Shown here: piece by piece, positions 41,001-56,430 of the stretch | Layout: the number at the start of each line of letters is the position of its first letter | Position numbering within the stretch: position 1 is the first letter of the stretch | NCBI GenBank assembly: GCA_034190875.2 | Contig: CM067356.1 | Coordinates: forward strand, 56,869,338-56,933,337 | DNA length: 64,000 bases | Source: Urechis unicinctus | Taxonomy: Eukaryota; Annelida; Polychaeta; Xenopneusta; Urechidae | Direction: 5' to 3' | The notes under the pieces: model-generated | Database searches by the model: none | Seen by the model: only the letters and a program-made list of their open reading frames with translations | Told to the model about the DNA's origin: nothing | Position numbers and translations under genes: made by a program

Positions 41001-44000
41001 AAGAATGCTTGATATGTGGTTTGTGGCAGAAAACGACACCAATGAGGACTAAGTAGATCGGTGCCGAAGCCCTGCGTAACGTCCTTGATGTATGCGATTG
41101 GTAAAGGTAGATCACAGTGTCAATGTTTACTGATTGAGTTTACTGAGGTAACCTATGATAGCTATCCCCGTATATTTTGGAGGGATCAGATGGATAATTT
41201 TCTGGGCCAAGCAATGTCGTCGTCAGCATTATTTGGTATTTTTATGTTTTCTGAATTATTGGTATAAGTATTCACTGTAGAACTGATGAGATAATTTATC
41301 AGCTGTACCTAGTCAAACACATGTACTAAATATGCAATTCTGGCCGCTACAATGGTCGTTGTAGTGCAAGTAAGGACGTATGCACACAAACATTTTATGC
41401 ATTGTACACAATTACAATATGGACACTATATGTTTCCTCTTGCGCATACATTGTAAAACTGACACAATGATGACGAAAATGGCCAAACAAGATACTTTAT
41501 GCATTTGCTTCCTGATAACCATCGTTATTCTGGAATTCATTGTTTACAAACTGTTAACTGAAATCAATGCAAGCCACTTATTTTGTCCTGGAAAAGTCAC
41601 ACAACATTAATTTGTATGTGAGATTTTAATGATGTTTGTATAATTATCTGATGACATTACCTGTCAGCTGTTGTTGATTTTGAAATCTGCTCTCATAGGA
41701 TTATACAGCCTCTTGGCTGCGCGCTATGTAACTCAAGACAGGACTAAATCATGCACGACCAGGAAAACGGTGCCATCTATTGTCATCGGCACTTAGCAAT
41801 TACATGCACTCGTCAGTCCAACAGCGGAAACACATTTACCTTATTAGGGCCTAATAGAGGGTTGAGAAGAATTTAAGCAGACGTTTCGTCAAAAGAACAA
41901 TGTTTCCAGTGATTTTTACCGAATTCGTTATGTAAATGCGGTGTATTGGTTTTATGAACGAACTATTGTTTGGTGCGGGGGAGGGAGGGGTCCAAAACCT
42001 ATGCAACATCCGATACCTCCTTTCCCGGCCGTCTCCTATTTTTTTCTTCTGCTGCATGAGTGAATACGTATTGAAATTGCATTGCGGTAGCTTGACAAAG
42101 CACCCAAAAAGGCCAAACCTCTTAGTATCATTCGCAATACTTCCAAAACCTATGTAAGTTACGAAAAATAAAAACCGGTGAGCCTTTGAATCGGACTATT
42201 ATGAGAATCAAAATGGTATCCGACTGTCTTGTTCCTCGCATTCACACTGGCATGGTTCAACATATCTGCTTCTGGATTTTCACAGGATACCAAACGTACT
42301 GGCAAACCATCAGTTAGATGAATCATCTGGATACCGGCCAACATATCCAGCCTTGCAAAAGGCAGGTCACAAGACTGCGGTTCAGCAAGCTATGTTACCT
42401 GGTTACCTGGTTCAGTATATTGTCTCGCTTTTTTTGGACTCTTATCCGGGTTATAGTCGGCCCTTCATGCTAATATAGGTCCCGTGGCACATTGATACAT
42501 GATCTCACATTTTAATGGCAACTAACAGCCTCGTATGAATCCCCCGCAAGGTTGTTGAAATGAAATAATCATAAATAAAAGATACTCTTCTAAAATGACC
42601 GATATAATTTGTTCATACTATAGGGGTTTAATGAAGATTATACATTGCGGTAAGCAGAGTAGCAGATATAGGTTCTAATGATATATTTCAGCAAGAAGCA
42701 CTATTGGAAGGGTATCAAAAGATTTTGTCTAGTAAATCTATGACATGTTGTCTACTTGGGACAGCTGGAAATCGTTGAGTCCTGTGCGAATTTTTTCTGA
42801 CTGCTGATGATATCAACGCAATGTGCACTGTAGTAGTGCATTACAAATAAATTGTGCATTGATTGATGGGTGCTTGATCCGATATTGCTTTCTGGGCAGG
42901 TAAGCGGTTGTCTAGTGTAACGCATCAGGTGTCGGGACTTTTGTGAGACGCAGGAGCACAGCAAACGACTCTATCATATGCGCATAACCTTCTTGTCCTC
43001 AACATTATCGTCAACGTAAAGGGCAATTTACATTTAAAAAGCAGCCAATAAGCAATAACAATAATAGCAGACCTAAGAACTGGTGAACTATCCAAAGGTA
43101 TCATTACCTATTTTACGACTTGTCATTACCTAATGATTAACAATCTTTTGAAAATGACATAATATACCAGATTGCGTTACCATCCTGGGCTAATGAACTG
43201 ACCATTTATTGCTATTTATGAAAGGCATTGTTCTGCTGTCTCATCCGTTCAAGCAAAAACCGACAAAAACCCATAAAAAAGCCCGATTACCCACTTCAAA
43301 TATTAAGATTTGCACCTGCCTTACCTAGCTTGTGCAGCCAGTGTTATCAAATTTTGGCAAAGGCTGGTATAAGCCCCTGAAGCTGTGTCACGTATGCATA
43401 AGCGTGGATCGTTGCATATGTCGGCCAAATAATGGTCAATGCCATTTGCTTTGCCATTTGCAGCACTTTTTCGTATCCATGGCGTGACAAGCTTAGTGCC
43501 GCGACCTGATATGATTCTCGTTGCACGCAAAGTCGACAAATATATCACACAAACCAGCCTCTCAAGTCCCTTAGGATGCAGTATATCTTCGTAAATGCGA
43601 ACCAAGTTATAGGGATATATACTCATAGGCAATGGTCATTTAGCATTTGCTTGCAAGCAATATGAACGGCAAAATATGATTTCATATGAGTTACATCTGC
43701 ATTTGTATTAATGACCGATGTAATGCTGGCTGTGGGACCATCGCTATTTTGCAGTGGCTCTTGATTTGGTTTAACGACAAATGATTGGTGTATATTTTTC
43801 CCGCTGATATGTCGACCTCTATTGGTATTGACCTTGTATTCGTAATTTAGGCTGACCGAGATCTGCTCAAAGCACCACAACTGTATTCACTCACGAATTA
43901 TATCCCCGGTTTAATGCACCAGCAAAACCATAAAGAATCATTAGCTGCCACATTTTGTGCTTATTTACGGGTCCTTCTCATATTATTGCGCCAATTTGAT

Positions 44001-44789
44001 TCAACCCCGAGTAACCAACCACCCACTTACGGTAGGGACTAATCATGTGACGTAAACGTTGACGGCTCTAATAGTAAGCTCTCTCAACATTCTCGTTTGT
44101 GCGTCGGAACGGTCGTCTCTAATACGAGACTCAAACGCCATATATTTCCGTTATTTTGCTATACGGAATGTTCTGAAGTAAATTCAAACACAGGAATAAT
44201 CATGTACGAAACATCATATAGGGGCGCTTTATTCATAATTAAGTTTCCACCACGATCCATGCATTATATAGCTGCACGATGTCGATAATCTTGAACTGAC
44301 TGGTCCCTGCTGAATACGGTGACAGCATCGAAATTGGCCTATTGCTTGAAATGTAATTGATACTCTCAGATGGTCCTCTGCTTTATATCGGCCCAGACAA
44401 TGTTCATCATCTTGGATGAACATAGGGCAGTGAAATTGCTTAAGATGGAGAGGTCAGGATCGGAACCGAAAGCATGGATAGTTTCGATGTTTATCGCCAG
44501 AGATTGCAATATATGACAGTGACTGTCTCGAAAACAAACGGAAATCGCGATTATCCTTTATTAAATAGGTATCAGATGACGGCAATAGCATTGGCAGAGA
44601 AGTTGTTGCAATGGGATGCACGTGCTCTGCAAGTTAAGCTAAGTATTTGTGCCAATATCCGCTTGTTCATGAATATATTTTTGATTGTCATAAGCAGAAT
44701 GTACAGTTGACGTCACCTCACAATCTCGACGGAGCCCTTGTCGAAGCATTTATGCAGTCCTGTAGAAATCATTGGAAAACTGTTAGGAG
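38036..44789. other. AT-rich DNA, no gene recognised
   Basis: Short frames only (up to 103 codons), none with a recognisable domain. I see no tRNA, repeat array or convincing promoter. Confidence 0.5.
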
Positions 44790-46450
44790 GATTTTATTTA
44801 ATGACCATGATGTGTACGGCTGCATCACTAAGCATCAGTTGCACTTGTAACATATTTTACCTTATTGACATTGTAATTATTCAGCATGGATGATTTACAT
44901 ATCCCTGTAAACATTCTGCTTAACCTCATATAATAACTGTGAGTTCACAAAATAAATGGGTCAATAACTCTACGCCAGGGCTAACGTGAAAGGTTCCTGC
45001 AATTGCCACCTAACTGCTTATTTTCTGGTGTGACATCTTTTAAGGGCCGTCATTTGTGACCAGTACACCTTGGACTGGAATAGTATTATACCTGCATGGA
45101 TCATTGGCTTTGTTAACCAATAGCATACAAAGGACTTTTTCTGGTAGATTCAATATTGTCAAAATTGTGTCTTTTTATTGATCAAACAATGTTCGATGAC
45201 AACTGACAAGGTATTGTTAAAGGCGAAATTCTATGTCTGGAAGTAGCCTAATTGATTGTTAAATGCAGACACGATTGAAACGTGTTCGGGTTGAAACTAG
45301 GATGTACAATTCACAACCACTAAAATTGCCTGGATATTGAATAATACTTTGCGCTACAATATAGCTTTTCTTACTATTACTAGTGCAGGCTTACTGTTCA
45401 CCTCAAAGGCTTACAATCATGATCACTATCACACGGCTGTTAAGTAACTATGAACAGACCCTATTTTGAGCACGTGCTCGTGTCTTTCGGTGTAGCCGTA
45501 TACGGTGCCTGAATCCCAATGTTGAATGTCAGGAAGTGACGTAGCAGAATGGTCAAGGATAACATATTGACAACACTAACGTCTCTTTATTGCTCCCATG
45601 TTAATGTATGTGGGAAAATGTTACATAATATATCTTGAATAAGGCAAATATGTTGATGATATTGTAACATCTCGTATACACAAAAACTCGACCCTTGCGA
45701 GTCTTTTGAAATGTGAGTAGTTGTTACGAAAGTGTGGGAATAATAAGGTTTCAAACTGCCCCATACTGTTGAGCATTGTACATTTGAACCAAATGTACCA
45801 GATACTGATTGTAATTCAAATGATGTATTATCTCGATCATAAGAAACCTTTAATAAATCTTCAAAAGCCATAACGAGAACATAGAAAACAACACGAACTG
45901 GATGGTCCAAATAATATATCTGAGGTAACATGAAACGCTCATTAAAAAAGATCGTCATCAGACGAAAATAATTTATCAATGTCTACATAATTCGCAAACA
46001 CTAGATCAAAATTGGCATTAAGGCAGATTTAAAACGCACCAGAAGTGATACATAGCACGACTCTCTGCACATAACGAATGAATTACTGTCATAGACCTGT
46101 TATTAAGATACAATATATGCGTACGTCTACACATTGTGAAATAAGTAACCAATTATGGTGTCTTTTCTCCGGAAATGCCTCTGATTGTTGCTGTTTAGGT
46201 AGGCAATGTGAGTGAAGCATATCAATATGCGGACGATGTCTGCATTGCACCTGGTTTAGTGTTACCTAACGAAAAAGCTAATTTAATACGAAACGAACCC
46301 TATCTTGTGCGAAACTCTCGCGGGCCTACGCCTTAGGACAGTACCACAGGTGACGCTATGCAATCACCAGACGCTTACCTCGCTAGTCTCAGTAAGCAAT
46401 TTTATAGCACAGTGTTATACCCCACACGCGCGCTGTTGGTTGAAAGCAGT
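44790..46450 (+). repeat. Long duplication 1, copy B (uninterrupted)
   Basis: Counterpart of 33128-33476 joined to 36800-38035, without the 3.3 kb LTR-element insertion. It gives the pre-insertion state of the locus. A 13-base segment within it (around 46231) is absent from copy A. Confidence 0.87.
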
Positions 46451-47324
46451 GCCAATTTATTTGCTTTACTTGCCGTCCACAACAAGACCTGAGACCTAAA
46501 CTTCATGGCAGCACAATTGAAACGGAGGAAATACGTACCTTCTTGGTCCAAATAATTGGTAAAAAAACTATGCATGCCGAAACTTCAGCTTTTAGCTAAC
46601 GTTGGTTAAATTTTTGATAAAATTAATCAAAAATATATGCTAAGCCAGGACAAATGTCATTCGTGAAAAATGTTGCGGGTAAATAGTTGCAAGCCTACTT
46701 TATACCAGCATAGATTTTTGAGCTTATGATGAACCCCTTGTATTTAGGATAGTGGAACGAATTAACTAAATATTTGAAGCATTATAAATCCATCCGCAAA
46801 TTGCCCTCAGAAAGCTAAGGAAGACGCGGTTAGCAAGAATTCCTAGGACAAAAGCGCGCAATAAATATGTAAAATGGTGATCAGATATCACGCAACAGCA
46901 ATTATATATCATTGTGTCGAATGACCAATATACATTTAGACGAGCATTTGCTCAGCTGTTGCGATTGTATTTTGAAATTACAATGGTTGATATCAACTTG
47001 GGTCAATAAATTATACTGGATATCAGAGTTAGTCGGAAACAATACCAAAAACTTGGAGGAGCAGCACTTTGCGCTGCTTGCAAAATGCCTTATTGCTCGA
47101 TCGTGGCTCGAATCCCTACAATGCAAGTCTTTAGACCTATGAAGAAATAGTAAAATCGTTGTCGCTGTAATGAAGCTGACCATTAGCGATCGAATCTCAG
47201 GAACCCATGTAAACCTTCGGTCGCGTTCCCTGGGCCCTCCATCTCACCAAGATATCGGGTGTTATCATTGTATGCATAATAGAGCGAAGAAACGTACAAA
47301 GAAAACTTGCAACTAGCCCTAACC
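46451..47324. other. No gene recognised
   Basis: AT-rich spacer between two duplicated blocks; only short frames. Confidence 0.5.
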
Positions 47325-49050
47325 TGATCCATAGATACAACCAGCGGGACAATATTCGGTCCAAACTGTGATGGTTTACGGATCAGACATTTGCTCGAAT
47401 ACGCCAATCCCCTTTTGTCCATATTCGGTAGCAAGTACGGTAAAATGTTCGACAACATATACGAAAGCTATATTGGTACGCCTTGTAAAATGTGATTGGC
47501 GCAATACTTACCTGGAAATCTGGTCCTTTGAAGTGCAAATAGAGCAGAATCCAGAGCGAATCTGGAAGCTGATGAGTGAATTATGACACACGTGCAATGC
47601 ATTGCTGTTAGAATTATGATTTATAAAATGATTTTACTGCCTAAACGTTTTGTATAAATCGCAGTTATGATTTGTTTTCCTTGAGAACTGACAAATGTAT
47701 GCGTATGTATGCTCTGACAGGATTTATAGACAACAGCATGTACGGCATTATGTTAATGGTCCTTCGACTTATTATGGCCTTGCTAAGAGCATTCAGATGA
47801 TCAAAACAGCTTTTTTTCTCTCTTCTTATATATGAACAAAATAAGATGGGAAATGCGAATAATTACGTCAGATGGCGGAACATTGGAAAACACTTATTAT
47901 ACAGTGCCTCATATCGCCCAGGCTTGATTTCACTCTGATATATACCTGGGAGGTGAGACACAAGTCTGACATAGGCGGTGAGACGATTGCATAACAGTCA
48001 TCAATGTAACACGACCTTTAAATGTTAACGGGCACCTATGGAAGAATATTCTGATTAAATAGGACCAACTGAATGGCATAACCAGTTCAGCGTTATCAAG
48101 TGGTTGTTGACCCACAAAAGCATATTTAAAGTAATATCACATGAATTTATTACCACGTTGGGAAAACGTAATAAGCAAATAATGCATGAAGACATGAGCG
48201 TCTTTTGTTATGAGAATCAATATTTTGTACTCCAAGGCCAACTCGTTTTGTTCATTAATTCTGTCGCAGTATTGTTAGAAATCCATTAGCAGGATGAATC
48301 AATTCGAGCCTACGTTCGCTGCAACAAAACAAAGATTCATCATAGGTAAAGTGTCATCATCATTATGCCTTAAAGCGGGAAACATCATGTGGGTTCGTGC
48401 AACGCAGCTTTTGTATTGCCAGTCTTTTAATGTTGCCAAACAAAGAGCGTCTTCGAGTTTATTGGAAGACAGAAGTGCCTGGATGTACCAGGCCATCATC
48501 GCCCATGGAAAAAACACCATCCTCCTTAATTCAGCGACGGACACCTATGCAGTGCATGCGAGAAGGGCAAAGCGGGCTACAATAAGAAGAAGAGGTAGTT
48601 AAACTCTTTGGTTGTATATTGAGTTTTAGACAAGGGCGACTAAGTGCTTACTTTTGTACAAAAAATAAAATATTTTTTTTTGTAAGTTGAATATATGCGA
48701 GTTCCTCATTCTCGATAAAGTTATCCACAGCAAAAAGAAAATACAACTAAAAAAAAAAAGTTTCTACATGGAAGAACTCGCAATAAACAGCATAATCCAA
48801 TGTCCGCGTGTAGTTTGTGCTTGACATAAATTATTCAGCTAGCAATATGCTTTACGCCATCTTCTGTTTATGGTGGTACGTATGACAATAGAATCAGTTT
48901 TTAAGAATTGTTGCACTACTTATTTATCTAATAGGGCATCACCCTAAAAACGTTGATAACACTCATGGTTATATGCAAAGCGCGGAAACTGGCGAGCACT
49001 TATTGAACGTTAATGGCTCTAAAAGCTAATATTGTACTTCAGACAGATAT
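47325..49050 (+). repeat. Long duplication 2, copy A
   Basis: Matches 61125-61215 and 62080-63920, and in its middle part also 55735-56430. Shared words include TCGGTCCAAACTGTGATG, AGCAAGTACGGTAAAA, ACAACATATACGAAAGCTA, GTGAATTATGACACACG and GGTACGTATGACAATAGAATCA/AGTACGTATGACAATAGAATCA (their common core). About 230 bases near 48600-48840 are absent from the 62-64 kb copy. Confidence 0.85.
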
Positions 49051-49212
49051 ATCAGCAAGTGGATAACAAGTTATAATTGTTGTGTTTATGTGTCGAATGT
49101 ATTCAAATCCAGTATATATATATATTTGTATGCCGTTTCATTGCAGTGACTTGCATATAAAAGCAGAGCCGTAAACTGAAATAGTATGAAGTTTCACCGT
49201 GAATGTCGGCAC
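49051..49212. other. Short spacer with TATA-like word
   Basis: TATAAAAGCAGAG at about 49157 lies 55 bases before the solo LTR. No gene follows that I can recognise. Confidence 0.35.
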
Positions 49213-49737
49213 TGTTTATGGTCGCAGTGATGAAGACGAGACGTCAATTGAATGGTAACTAGAAAAAGGAGGTTTATTTCTGAATGATGGGGTACGGATT
49301 CCGCATCCCGCAAGTCCGAATTTATATATTCCAAAACTGTGGTATGGAGTAACTCTGGTGATGTCCAGAGGCTACTGATGAGCTGGAATTCCAAACTTCT
49401 ATGTGCCGTACGGAGTTGACCTTCAAACTATGTCCGTACGACGGTGACTGTTTCGTTGCCCCAATGCTGAATGTCTCTTTTTAACTTCTGGGGACGGAGG
49501 TATTTATAGAAATGTGTGGCGTCGTCAGCAACCGTGGAGGTACAATCACCTTAACTTTAATTAAAGATCAAACGGGCTGATGTTAATTGTTATGTGAATT
49601 GACGGAATGGGAATGTTTACTGCAAAGGGCTCTACTTGCTACACCGGGACTATTTAATTTGGATAGTGGCCGTTTACTTAAGATATCACGGTTAGGTATT
49701 TCAGGGAGGGGGGGGTGTGTTGCATAATGACTCCACA
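49213..49737 (-). mobile_element. Solo LTR (fossil), Gypsy-like
   Basis: Read on the minus strand it begins TGTGGAGTCATTATGCAACA, has AATAAACCTCC near its end and finishes in ...CATAAACA: a TG...CA unit of about 525 bases with a poly(A) signal, as in Gypsy-like LTRs. No internal region adjoins it, so it is best read as left by recombination between two LTRs. Flanking duplications are not clear. It is unlike the LTR-like stretch at 33477. Confidence 0.65.
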
Positions 49738-51649
49738 CTGGTTGACGACGCTTTCTGCAGTTGTTACATAATATCTAATTGATAAGGATGGTCACCGAAG
49801 CACATTCAAGAGACATTCGGTATGTTCCATATTGTTTTTCGCCTATTTTAGTATGTTTACATGCTGTAATCCAATGCCTTTGCGATGGTTAACGGTGTAT
49901 TTGCGTTTGTAAACGTTTGAGGCATAAAACGTTTCCTTGGAAGCATGATATTGACATAACCGCTGAAATATCTGCCGTAAAATAACTTTTCTGCTATTTT
50001 AAGGCTATTGTACGCCAGTCCGTTCATTTGGTTATAGGTAGCAATTGTACCTGACAATTGAATTAATCGAGAAATCCAACAGTTCTGAAATAAGTTGGGC
50101 TCCTCGACTAATTACGCTGTTCTTGCTTTTTGTCATAATACGGTTTGTGTTTTACTAACAGCATTTATCGTACAGTAGAATATACACCTGACATGGTTGG
50201 GTAGCACATAAAAATTTGATCAACGACTTGAGGCATCAATTTGATCAGTGATTAAAGTAACCATATGAATTCAGCCTCGTAAGTTGACATACTTTCTATA
50301 TCACTTATCAAGGAAAGGATTCATTTACTAAACGGTTTAATTTTTAATATGACACCACATACCAAAACAATACTTGTTAAATAGATAATCACTAACCTCC
50401 CAGTTGTCAATAGTCGGCAGCAGCGATAATGTAAGCAACATCTTTGTGGATTTCCAGTGCAACTAATAGGTGTGGCAAATATTGTAAGTTAAGAATATAT
50501 ATAAGTGATGACGTGCACGACCTGATAATAAGATGCATTTGCATGCTTGGGTATTTATTCATAGATGGATTTGTTACTGTATAACAGGATATGTAACATC
50601 GCGATCCAAATGTTATGTCTAAAATATAATCGTCGCTATTCTAGTGATCGTTCATGATTAGTATTTCTCATAAAAAGAACTTGATTACTTAACATCACGA
50701 ATAGGGTTTTTTGGTAAATGATTATTTGCACGGCGACTCATTTTAAAGTGTTTACTCAGCATGTTGGTTTAATATGATAATGACGGTTAATACCGTTACA
50801 TTTGTCTTTAGCCACATATAGCAAGGTCATCAATTTACAGCCTCTGATTACTACAATTGAAGGTTCCATTAAAGAGCCTGACGCAAGATTCCTTAAGCAT
50901 GCAACCTAATCTTAGCCGGAATAATGCATGGGCGACTATTTGGCCCTAGCCGTTCGCATGACTTAACGACCTGTAAATCCACAGCCTAAGCTATAACAAT
51001 AACAGCTTCATCGTCTCCGATTGCCACTGTACTCGCTTGATGTAAGGTTATTGCCTAGAGACACGCCATCATTACGCGGCCTGAGAAAGAATCTTGACCG
51101 ATCCCTTTTAATTTGCTTCACAATCAATCAATAAAAATAATAATTCAAACATGATCAGACAGTGCTGCATATCGTCACAATTAAGGCATTATAAGCGCAT
51201 GAAGTAATTGCACTTCTGTTGTCCTCGCTATTAAATTGCTTGGAGCCTAAAACATAAACGCATACTATTCATACACACCCATACACAAGAACACATTTGC
51301 CAGCAAGCATAATTGTAAGCGATAACCTGAAAACAGCATGGAAGTTCGTGAAAGCCATGTGATCCAATCTTTGGGTCAAAGGCTATGCTGGACTTCCGTT
51401 GTTACACCTGCAATGAACTTTCGCAGGGCTGGTGTACCTAATTTATGGAAGTGGTCGTTTTCACAAAATATTCGAACACATTTTTACAATAATAGTTACG
51501 ACGCACAATGATACTAGTCTCGTGTTGGACTGGGGTGGGAAACCGAAAAAAGAAGTTTAACGCGGCTACTGAATCGAGATCTGTAATATGTTTAACATAT
51601 TGTGTGTAAATATTCGAACGTGAATTGATTTCGATTCATTAATTTGCCA
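49738..51649. other. No gene recognised
   Basis: AT-rich with only short frames; nothing supported. Confidence 0.5.
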
Positions 51650-52870
51650 CAATATAACGTTGCACATTTTTGAACAGCAACGGTTTTCAAATATCTCGTA
51701 TAAGAGCAATAATTTGGTTACATCAAAGAGAAAAGAAGGCCGCGTCAAAGATGGAATGGGATATGTGAAAAACGTGAATGCTAGATGGTACATTTCTAAT
51801 GCTGCTGATAAATGGTCTAATGCAACACATTTCTATATACTACACGACTACATCAACTGGAATCGAATACGCAGTAGTCGGTGTGATAGACCGCGCTGTG
51901 TCATTAATAGTCAAAAAACAGAGTGTTCATAGTTCTGATCAGACATAGTGAAATGACGCTGTAAATACAAGCGATTTTTTTCCGTAAGGGCTTAATAGAA
52001 CAGAAATCGTACGTTACATTCTGAACAATAATTACTTGTATGTAGTAAACAGAAATCACTTATACCTTACAAATCGTTTATAAAATACATGGAGAACGAC
52101 AAACGGGCGACTGAATGGTTACTTTCTTCCAATAAATTCAATGACGGAATGAACTTTTACCTAAAGTTTTTGCTGGTCATTTTACATCAAACTGTCTCAC
52201 TATGCCGCATGCCACTAGTAAATGGCCTCATAGGGGAAAGGCTATGCACGTCGCAATCGATGCCTAACATTACGCCTTTAGCGGTTGCACAAGAGGTCAA
52301 CCTGTTATATTAAGAAGTCACAACTAACTGAACCATGTCGTTATAACCTGGGGGACACATAACCTAATTATGACATAACTAAGGGACATTCACGAGAACA
52401 AACCAAATTGTAATATAATAACATTATAATGGTTAATTTAAACAGCTAGCTTGAACTTGGAGGAAAAGTTGTATTTGACGAATTGCTATCAGTAAATAAG
52501 TTGCTTTTTACACACCATTTCCCTTGAAAAACATGATTTCTCAGTAACATATCGTTGCCGGAGAATATGCACAATGCTAGCGTTCCGGGGTCATACATGG
52601 CCACGCTCTCAATGGATTTTTATTGCCGCTGGTAGAAGATAGTGACTGATATATACTGATTTGGCTACTGATATTCGTGCTTTTTCCTAATATAACGGTT
52701 TGATATATGGTGGGCGTTTGTGGAGACTGTTGTTGTGTCCATCATGTGCCATTTCATATATTCGGCTTCAGCAGAATTGCATCCGGACTTGATTAAAATC
52801 GTGAGCTGTGTGGAAATTTGACTCGGCAGCAATGATGAGAATCGGAATAAATAGTTTGGCAGTAGACAAC
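51650..52870 (+). repeat. Long duplication 3, copy A
   Basis: Two parts match the 60.6-61.1 kb region in order: 51690-51850 with 60650-60790 (AGAAAAGAAGGC/AGTAAAGAAGGC, ATGGAATG, TGTGAA, GGTACATTT) and 52700-52870 with 60930-61080 (CTGTTGTTG, AGCTGTGTGG, ACTCGGCAGCAATG). About 700 bases between the parts are absent from the other copy. Confidence 0.7.
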
Positions 52871-55322
<2,452 letters not shown>

Positions 55323-55734
55323 GATATATATATGTATTATGAAAAGTATCGTTACCTTAAACCTAATAATCTGACAAATAGAGTTTGTCACCATACATAT
55401 CGTAGAGGTCACACATTGAAAATGCCATATTCAAATGATGAGGTAAGGAACAATGTTTGAATCGGATATGAGGAACCATTCGTCACTCGGTCTTGCCATG
55501 ACCTTGCGTGGGTTTACTCAACGATTTATATAGCACTTGTTTTCAGGAATAGTCCGAAAAGCATGACATGCCTACACACAGAAGGCCAAGCAGAAGGCCT
55601 CGAAACAAAGGGCTAAGGAAATCAACTCCATGAAGTATGTCCGAAAACCGACTCGTCCTCTGTTCTTGGACTAGATAAAATGCAGTAACTTGAGGAACGC
55701 AATTGAGGAGGGTTAAGCATCTCTCTCTTTTGAT

Positions 55735-56430
55735 TCAGTCATTGTACTGTATATTAATGAGCATACAAAGATGGGGAATGCGAGCTTTTACGTCGCATGG
55801 CGGGACAGCTGCAAGGCGATTTCATGAAACATCTATAATACAAGGCCTATGAATGTTAACGGGTTCTGAAGGACATTATGATTAAAGAGAAAACAAACTG
55901 AATGAAATAACCAGTGCAGCGTTATTAATGATTGTTGACCCACGAAAACATATTTGTAGTTATATCACATGAATTAGTTACCACGTGAGGAGTACATAAT
56001 GAAATAGAATACATGATATTCATATTTACAGTATAACAAAGGCGCCATGTGTTGTGCGAACCAATATAAGGAAAACTCGCTTTGATCATTGATTCTGCCG
56101 GAGTGTGTTTAGAAAGCCATTAGCAGGATACATCATTCCGAGCCTACATTCACTGCAGCATTACAAAGATACATTCTAGTTGAAGTGTCATCATCATTGT
56201 ACCTTTGAAGTGGGGAGCATCCTGTGATTCGTACAACGTAGCTTCGTTAATACCATTCAGGCCTTTCAGGTTGCCGAACAAAGAGCGTCTTGCAGTTTCT
56301 TAGATGACAGAAGTGGGTGGATGTTCTAGGCCATCATCGTCCACCTTAAAAGCCACCATCCTCCATAAACCACCGACGGACACTTATGCAGAGAAGGGCG
56401 AAGCGGGCTTCAGTGAGAAGAAGAGGAAAT
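55735..56430 (+). repeat. Long duplication 2, copy B (partial)
   Basis: Aligns with 47830-48600 and 63020-63680: shared words include GATGGGGAATGCGA/GATGGGAAATGCGA, GTTGACCCACGAAAACATAT/GTTGACCCACAAAAGCATAT, TTACCACGTGAGGAG and GAGAAGGGCGAAGCGGGCTT. Flanking parts of the duplication are missing here. Confidence 0.85.

Noticed and set aside
46195-46320. QYADDVCIA in a plus-strand frame, like a reverse transcriptase active site
   Set aside because: Only a few codons match, no other RT motif is nearby, and the homologous copy at 37.8 kb lacks the bases.
47100-47125. GGCTCGAATCCC, resembling a tRNA B box
   Set aside because: No matching A box or cloverleaf in the preceding 70 bases.
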